Shown here piece after piece: positions 59,210 through 64,000 of a DNA stretch of 64,000 nucleotides (the stretch's first letter is position 1; every line of letters starts with the position of its first letter). Source of the DNA: Acidovorax sp. Leaf78 (GTDB lineage: Bacteria; Pseudomonadota; Gammaproteobacteria; Burkholderiales; Burkholderiaceae_C); assembly GCF_001422735.1 (NCBI RefSeq), contig NZ_LMLZ01000025.1, positions 680 to 64,679 on the forward strand. The letters run 5' to 3'. Made by a program: the position numbers and the translations under genes. Under the pieces are notes generated by a model. It saw nothing but the letters and a program-made list of their open reading frames with translations. It was not told where the DNA came from and searched no databases.

Positions 59210-60790
59210 ATGAAACTCAAATACAGTCTTTTGTCGGTGGCTGCGGCTGCAGCCGTGCTGGCGTCGCCAGCGTTGCATGCCAAGCCATTCAAATGGGCAA
59301 GCCAGGGAGAGATCTCGACGTGGGACATCCATTCCCAGAACAACGCGCTGCAAAACGGCATTCACGCGAACGTGTACGAGACCCTGGTTTACTACAACAG
59401 CAAGACGTTTGATGTGGAGCCCGTGCTGGCCACCTCCTGGAAGGAAGTGAGCCCCACGCAGGTGCGTTTTACCCTGCGCCAGGGCGTCAAGTTCCATGAT
59501 GGGTCGACACTGACCACCGACGACGCGGTCTACTCCATCCAGCGCGCGATGGCCAAGACCTCCAACTTCACGCCCTACGTGCAGGGCATCAGCAAGGTCA
59601 ACAAGGTCGACGCACAGACCTTCGACGTGATCCTGTCCGCACCCAACCCCGTGCTGCTGCGCCAGATGACCGAGCTGCGCATCATGAGCAAGGCCTGGGC
59701 CGAAAAGAACAAGTCGGTCGAACCCAAGGACATCAAGGGCTCGGACGAAAACTTCGCCCACCGCAATGCCATGGGCACCGGCCCTTACACGTTGGACTCG
59801 TGGCAGCCTGACGTGAAGATGGTGTTCAAGCGCAACCCCAACTGGTGGGGCAAGATGGACGGCAACGTGACCGAGATCACCTACACGCCGATCAAGTCCA
59901 ATGCGACGCGGATCGCCGCGTTGATCTCTGGCGAAGTCGACATGGTGCTTGACCCCACACCCCAGGATCTGGGCCGCCTGCGCGCCAGCCCTGACCTCAA
60001 GGTGATCGACGGCATCGAGAACCGCACCATCTTCCTGGGCATGGACCAGTTCCGCGAAGAACTGCCAGGCTCCAACATCAAGGGCAAGAACCCGCTCAAG
60101 GACGTGCGCGTGCGCAAGGCCCTGTACCAGGCCATCGACGCGGACACCATCTCGCGCAACATCATGCGCGGTCTGGGCAAGCCCACTGGCACCATCGTGG
60201 CACCCCAGGTGGCGGGCTACACCGAAGCCGTGGGCAAGCGCTTCCCGTACAGCGTCGAGGCTTCCAAGAAGCTGCTGGCCGAAGCCGGCTACCCCGATGG
60301 CTTCGAAGTGGACTTCGCCTGCCCGAACAACCGCTACATCAACGACGAAGCTATCTGCCAGGCCGTGACCGCGATGTGGTCGCGCGTGGGCGTGAAGGCC
60401 AAGCTGCGCACCTTGCCGCTGGTCAACTACTTCCCGATGATCCAGCGCTACGAAGCCAGCATCTACATGCTGGGCTGGGGCGTGCCGACCTTCGACGCGC
60501 TGTACAGCCTGCAATCGCTCACCCGCTCGGTGGGCCAGGGCGGCGACGGCAACTACAACGTGGGCCGCTACAGCAACCAGCGCATGGACTATCTGGTCGA
60601 CCGCATCAAGGCAGAGACGGACGCACCTGTGCGCACCCGCATGCTGACCGAAGCGCTGCAGCTGTCCAACGACACCGTGTCCCACCTTCCTTTGCATGAC
60701 CAGGTGATCCCATGGGCCATGAAGAAGAACGTGGAGCTTGTCCACCGCGCCGATAACCGCGTGGATATGCGTACGGTCAAGGTGAACTGA
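59210..60790 (+). CDS. Peptide ABC transporter substrate-binding protein (family 5, DppA-like)
   Basis: A 526-residue periplasmic protein. The signal peptide (residues 1-24, MKLKYSLLSVAAAAAVLASP then ALHA) is followed by the SBP_bac_5 fold: an N-terminal lobe ending at NVYETLVYYN, VRFTLRQGVKFHDGSTLTTD, and the returning lobe with RKALYQAIDADTISRNIMRG. Family 5 proteins bind di- and oligopeptides, nickel or sugars. The permease downstream and a second binding protein point to peptides or amino-acid conjugates. A strong hairpin follows, so it is expected at higher level than the permease. Confidence 0.93.
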   Translation: MKLKYSLLSVAAAAAVLASPALHAKPFKWASQGEISTWDIHSQNNALQNGIHANVYETLVYYNSKTFDVEPVLATSWKEVSPTQVRFTLRQGVKFHDGSTLTTDDAVYSIQRAMAKTSNFTPYVQGISKVNKVDAQTFDVILSAPNPVLLRQMTELRIMSKAWAEKNKSVEPKDIKGSDENFAHRNAMGTGPYTLDSWQPDVKMVFKRNPNWWGKMDGNVTEITYTPIKSNATRIAALISGEVDMVLDPTPQDLGRLRASPDLKVIDGIENRTIFLGMDQFREELPGSNIKGKNPLKDVRVRKALYQAIDADTISRNIMRGLGKPTGTIVAPQVAGYTEAVGKRFPYSVEASKKLLAEAGYPDGFEVDFACPNNRYINDEAICQAVTAMWSRVGVKAKLRTLPLVNYFPMIQRYEASIYMLGWGVPTFDALYSLQSLTRSVGQGGDGNYNVGRYSNQRMDYLVDRIKAETDAPVRTRMLTEALQLSNDTVSHLPLHDQVIPWAMKKNVELVHRADNRVDMRTVKVN

Positions 60791-60807
60791 TTTATTCTCG
60801 ACACACT

Positions 60808-60840
60808 GAGAGCAAGGGCCCCAGGGCCCTTGCTCTCTTT
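60808..60840 (+). terminator. Strong hairpin between binding protein and permease
   Basis: GAGAGCAAGGGCCC pairs perfectly with GGGCCCTTGCTCTC around a 2-nt centre, followed by TTT. It is a partial terminator of the kind that lets binding-protein mRNA exceed permease mRNA. Confidence 0.75.
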
Positions 60841-60928
60841 GGTTTAGTTTGACGACGTATTGCCCACCGGCGTCCCCGCCATCAAAAGTGGCTGCGGCGT
60901 CCCTATCGAACACTCACTCGACTTCCCG

Positions 60929-61909
60929 ATGCTCGCCTTTATATTGCGCCGCCTGATCCAGGCTGTGATTGTCATGGTCACGGTGGCCTTCATCTCCTTC
61001 ATGCTGTTCCAGTATGTGGGCGACCCCGTGGTGTTCCTTTTGGGGCAGGATGCCACCGCTGACCAGATCCGGGAGCTGCGCGCTTCCCTGGGCCTGGACA
61101 AACCCTTCTTCGTACAGTTCTGGCACTTCCTCGTGAACGCAGCACAGGGCGAATTCGGCCTGAGTCTGCGCCAGGGTGCCAAAGTGTCCCGCCTCATCGC
61201 AGAACGCTTTCCGGCGACGCTGGAGCTGGCGCTTGTGGCGGCCGTGCTGGCGCTGGTCATTGGTGTGCCCATGGGTGTGTATGCAGCGCTCAAGCGCGGC
61301 ACCTTCGCCAGCCAGCTGTTCATGACGCTGTCGCTGCTGGGTGTGTCGCTGCCGACCTTCCTCATCGGCATCCTGCTCATCCTGGTGTTTGCGGTCACGC
61401 TGGGCTGGTTCCCAAGCTTCGGCCGGGGCGAGGTGGTGCAGCTGGGCTGGTGGAGCACGGGCCTGCTCAAGGCCAAGGGCTGGCACCACATCACGCTGCC
61501 GGCCATCACGCTGGCGATCTTCCAGCTCACGCTGATCATGCGGCTGGTGCGCGCCGAGATGCTGGAAGTGCTGCGCACCGACTACATCAAGTTTGCCCGC
61601 GCCCGCGGCCTGTCCAACCGGGCCATCCACTTCGGCCACGCGCTCAAGAACACGCTGGTGCCCGTGATGACCATCACCGGGCTGCAGCTCGGTGGCCTGA
61701 TCGCATTTGCCATCATCACCGAGACCGTGTTCCAGTGGCCCGGCATGGGCCTGCTGTTCATCCAGGCCGTGACGTTCGCCGACATCCCCGTGATGGCCGC
61801 TTACCTGTGCCTGATCGCCCTCATCTTTGTGGTGATCAACCTGGTGGTCGACCTGCTGTATTTCGCCGTGGACCCCCGTCTGCGCGTGGGCAAGGCAGGG
61901 GGGCACTGA
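60929..61909 (+). CDS. ABC transporter permease, DppB-like
   Basis: A 326-residue inner-membrane permease of the peptide/nickel family with six transmembrane helices. The N-terminus MLAFILRRLIQAVIVMVTVA and the cytoplasmic EAA loop (DYIKFARARGLSNRAIHFGH) are diagnostic. I chose ATG 60929; the frame is open to 60860. Its usual partner, a DppC-type permease, does not follow: a dispersed repeat and an M20 hydrolase come next. Confidence 0.94.
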   Translation: MLAFILRRLIQAVIVMVTVAFISFMLFQYVGDPVVFLLGQDATADQIRELRASLGLDKPFFVQFWHFLVNAAQGEFGLSLRQGAKVSRLIAERFPATLELALVAAVLALVIGVPMGVYAALKRGTFASQLFMTLSLLGVSLPTFLIGILLILVFAVTLGWFPSFGRGEVVQLGWWSTGLLKAKGWHHITLPAITLAIFQLTLIMRLVRAEMLEVLRTDYIKFARARGLSNRAIHFGHALKNTLVPVMTITGLQLGGLIAFAIITETVFQWPGMGLLFIQAVTFADIPVMAAYLCLIALIFVVINLVVDLLYFAVDPRLRVGKAGGH

Positions 61910-61917
61910 TGAACTTT

Positions 61918-62040
61918 CCCCTGAGTCGCTTCGCGCCATCTCCCCAGAGTGGGGACGCCCGCACCGCAAGGGCTGGACACGCCGCCTGCGCGGCGGGGCG
62001 GCCCTTGCGCGGGAGCGCTGGCCTGGGCCGCGCCGGTTTC
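61918..62040 (+). repeat. Dispersed element copy after the permease gene
   Basis: CCCCTGAGTCGCTTCGCGCC, TGGGGACGCCCGCACCGCAA, GGCGGCCCTTGCGCGGGAGC and TGGCCTGGGCCGCGCCGG match the copy at 33113-33225 closely. Confidence 0.7.
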
Positions 62041-62080
62041 GCCGGCTGTGGGTGTTGCACGAACTTTCTGGACGCCTGAA

Positions 62081-63298
62081 ATGCAGTCGCTGAAATACAA
62101 AGCCGGAGGCCGGGCGTTCGCGCAGATCGCGCAGTTCCACCCCGAGCTGACCGCGCTGCGCCGCGACCTGCATGCGCACCCCGAACTGGGCTTTGAAGAG
62201 ATCTACACCGGGCACCGGGTCAAGGAAGCCCTCCGCGTGTGCGGCGTGGACGAGATCCACGAAGGCATCGGTCGCACCGGCATCGTCGCCACCATCCGGG
62301 GGCGCAGCACCTCCAGCGGCAGCATGGTCGGCCTGCGCGCAGACATGGATGCACTGCCCCTGGCCGAACACAACGACTTCTCCTGGAAGTCGTGCAAGCC
62401 CGGCCTGATGCACGGCTGCGGCCACGACGGCCACACCGCCATGCTGGTGGGCGCTGCGCGCTACCTGGCCGAGAGCCGCAATTTCGACGGCACGGCAGTG
62501 CTGGTGTTCCAGCCCGGCGAAGAAGGCCTGGCGGGCGCACGCGTGATGATGGAAGACGGCCTGTTCGACCGGTTTCCGGTGCAGTCCATCTACGCCATGC
62601 ACAACTGGCCCGCGATGAAGCCCGGCACGGTGGGCATCAACTCCGGCCCCATGATGGCTGCGGCCGACCGCTTCACCATCGAGATCACAGGCCGCGGCGG
62701 CCATGGCGCCCATGCCTACCAGACGGTGGACGTGCTCGTGGTGGCGGCCCACATCATCACGGCGGCGCAAAGCATCGTGTCGCGCAATGTGCGCCCCATC
62801 GAAAGCGCCGTGGTCAGCATCTGCGCGGCGCAGGCGGGCGACCTGGGCGCCTTCAGCGTGCTGCCCGGTTCCGCCACGCTGGTGGGCACCGTGCGCACCT
62901 TCGACCCTGTCGTGCAGGAGATGGTGGAAAAGCGTCTCAAGGAGCTGTGCAACGCCATCGCCCTGGGCTTCGGCGCCACCGCCACCGTGCACTACGAACG
63001 CATCTACCCCGCCACCATCAACAGCGAGAGCGAGGCCGTCTTCGCGGGCGATGTGGCCGAATCGCTGCTGGGCGCAGACCATGTGGTGCGCGACCTCGAA
63101 CCCAGCATGGGCGCGGAAGACTTCTCCTTCATGCTCCAGACCCGCCCCGGTGCCTACCTGCGCATCGGCCAGGGCACGGGTGCCAGCGGCAGCGCGCTGC
63201 ACAACAGCCGCTACGACTTCAACGACGACATCCTGCCGCTCGGTGCTGCACTGCACGCAAGCCTGATCGAGCAGTCGATGCCTTTGGCAATGCCCTGA
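62081..63298 (+). CDS. M20 family metallo-amidohydrolase (hippurate hydrolase-like)
   Basis: A 405-residue zinc- or manganese-dependent hydrolase that cuts N-acyl amino acids or dipeptides. LRRDLHAHPELGFEE at the N-terminus, the metal sites LRADMDALPL and HGCGHDGHTAMLVG, the catalytic GEEGLAGARVM and the dimerisation-domain RGGHGAHAYQ are family motifs. GEE and MGAEDFSFML finish the active site. It lies between two peptide-binding proteins, which suggests it processes what they import. Confidence 0.94.
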   Translation: MQSLKYKAGGRAFAQIAQFHPELTALRRDLHAHPELGFEEIYTGHRVKEALRVCGVDEIHEGIGRTGIVATIRGRSTSSGSMVGLRADMDALPLAEHNDFSWKSCKPGLMHGCGHDGHTAMLVGAARYLAESRNFDGTAVLVFQPGEEGLAGARVMMEDGLFDRFPVQSIYAMHNWPAMKPGTVGINSGPMMAAADRFTIEITGRGGHGAHAYQTVDVLVVAAHIITAAQSIVSRNVRPIESAVVSICAAQAGDLGAFSVLPGSATLVGTVRTFDPVVQEMVEKRLKELCNAIALGFGATATVHYERIYPATINSESEAVFAGDVAESLLGADHVVRDLEPSMGAEDFSFMLQTRPGAYLRIGQGTGASGSALHNSRYDFNDDILPLGAALHASLIEQSMPLAMP

Positions 63299-63383
63299 GC
63301 GCTGGCCGCTTCGCGCACTGCCTTATCCCATTCCCCTGGATGTACACCCCTTCCGCATCCTTTTTCACCACGAGGAGATTTCC

Positions 63384-64000
63384 ATGAAGTTCCAGAAAAA
63401 AGCCGTCCTGGCTGCATTGTTTGCCGCGATGGCTGCAGGCAGCATGGTCGCCAACGCGCAGACCATCCGGATCGCCAACCAGGGTGACGCGCTCTCCATG
63501 GATCCGCACTCGCTCAACGAATCGCTCCAGCTGAGCGTGACCAGCAACGTGTACGAGCCACTGGTCGGCCGCAACAAGGACCTGAGCGTGGCGCCTGCAC
63601 TGGCCACGGCCTGGAAGCAGACGGCACCCACCGTGTGGCGCTTCGAGCTGCGCAAGGGCGTGCTGTTCCATGACGGCACGCCTTTCACCGCCGACGACGT
63701 GGTGTTCAGCTTCGGCCGCATGAAGGGTGAAGGCTCGGACATGAAGGCCACCAACAGCGACATCAAGCAGGTGCGCAAGATCGACGACCACACCGTCGAA
63801 ATCGAAACCGTGGCGCCCCAGCCCATCCTGCCCGACGTGATCACGACCTCGTTCATCATGAGCAAGAAGTGGTGCGAGACCAACCAGGCCGTGACGCCCG
63901 TGGACCGCCGCAAGGGCATCGAGAACGCAGCCTCGTTCCGCTCCAACGGCACCGGCCCCTTCCGCCTGCGCGAGCGCCAGCCCAACGTGCGCTCGGTGTT
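63384..64000 (+). CDS. Second peptide ABC transporter substrate-binding protein (3' end outside window)
   Basis: ATG 63384 after the ribosome site GAGGAGA (63372-63378); 205 codons are visible and the frame is open at the edge. A signal peptide (about 1-26, MKFQKKAVLAALFAAMAAGS, then MVANAQ) leads into the family 5 fold: MDPHSLNESLQLSVTSNVYE, VWRFELRKGVLFHDGTPFTA. It is a divergent paralogue of the 59210 protein. A truncated annotation only because of the window end. Confidence 0.92.
   Translation, partial: MKFQKKAVLAALFAAMAAGSMVANAQTIRIANQGDALSMDPHSLNESLQLSVTSNVYEPLVGRNKDLSVAPALATAWKQTAPTVWRFELRKGVLFHDGTPFTADDVVFSFGRMKGEGSDMKATNSDIKQVRKIDDHTVEIETVAPQPILPDVITTSFIMSKKWCETNQAVTPVDRRKGIENAASFRSNGTGPFRLRERQPNVRSV

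Overview
The window is GC-rich and densely coded, and it looks like a chromosomal segment from a member of the Comamonadaceae (Betaproteobacteria), most like Acidovorax. The evidence is the gene content and order, an Omp32-type porin, Coq7 (ubiquinone synthesis), LpxC (Gram-negative outer membrane) and dispersed repeats that I associate with that family. There are no rRNA or tRNA genes, insertion sequences, phage genes or CRISPR arrays. The organism assignment is inference; no search was run.

Layout. 1-3240: an MFS exporter divergent from a LysR regulator, then a glutathione S-transferase. 3433-6220: dapF, a DUF484 gene and xerC, a common proteobacterial trio. 6556-12527: signal peptidase I, an rRNA methyltransferase, a CobW-type metallochaperone GTPase, a DksA with a long basic N-terminal extension, and a STAS-domain protein. 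12756-14743: hslVU. 15008-34348: a complete dcw cluster (mraZ, rsmH, ftsL, ftsI, murE, murF, mraY, murD, ftsW, murG, murC, ddlB, ftsQ, ftsA, ftsZ, lpxC), mostly coupled by ATGA overlaps. A promoter with four 10-bp-spaced AGTG boxes precedes mraZ. 34410-36861: a small membrane protein, a TPP riboswitch and thiC. 37151-41203: a methyl-accepting chemotaxis protein and an EF-hand membrane protein facing it. 41683-52504: a type II secretion locus with gspG-H-I-J-K-L-M-N-D-E on the minus strand and gspC divergent; gspF is absent. 52575-57241: cobC, cobS, ilvA, an OsmC-like gene and coq7. 57559-58605: a highly expressed-looking porin. 59210-64000: a peptide-uptake locus (solute-binding protein, DppB-type permease, M20 amidohydrolase, second solute-binding protein cut by the window end).

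How the genes fit together. The dcw cluster carries the cytoplasmic route to lipid II (murC-G, mraY, ddlB) and the divisome (ftsL, I, W, Q, A, Z), with lpxC joining cell-wall and lipid A synthesis at its end. DapF supplies meso-diaminopimelate to MurE. The type II locus would export folded periplasmic proteins; its secretin carries a C-terminal SPOR-like domain that could link it to peptidoglycan.

Most unusual signals. (1) A small palindromic element with 13-nt arms and a constant 7-nt loop occurs between genes and also, whole or in part, inside the reading frames of dapF, rlmI, murE, murD, murG, murC and gspD. (2) The secretin has a SPOR-like tail. (3) MurD has a 175-residue and DksA a roughly 120-residue low-complexity N-terminal extension. 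(4) A 30-codon ORF with an ideal Shine-Dalgarno sequence lies between ftsQ and ftsA. (5) Several start codons sit 5-9 nt after a -10-like box, which suggests leaderless transcripts. (6) Dispersed repeats have entered the type II operon at the gspJ start.
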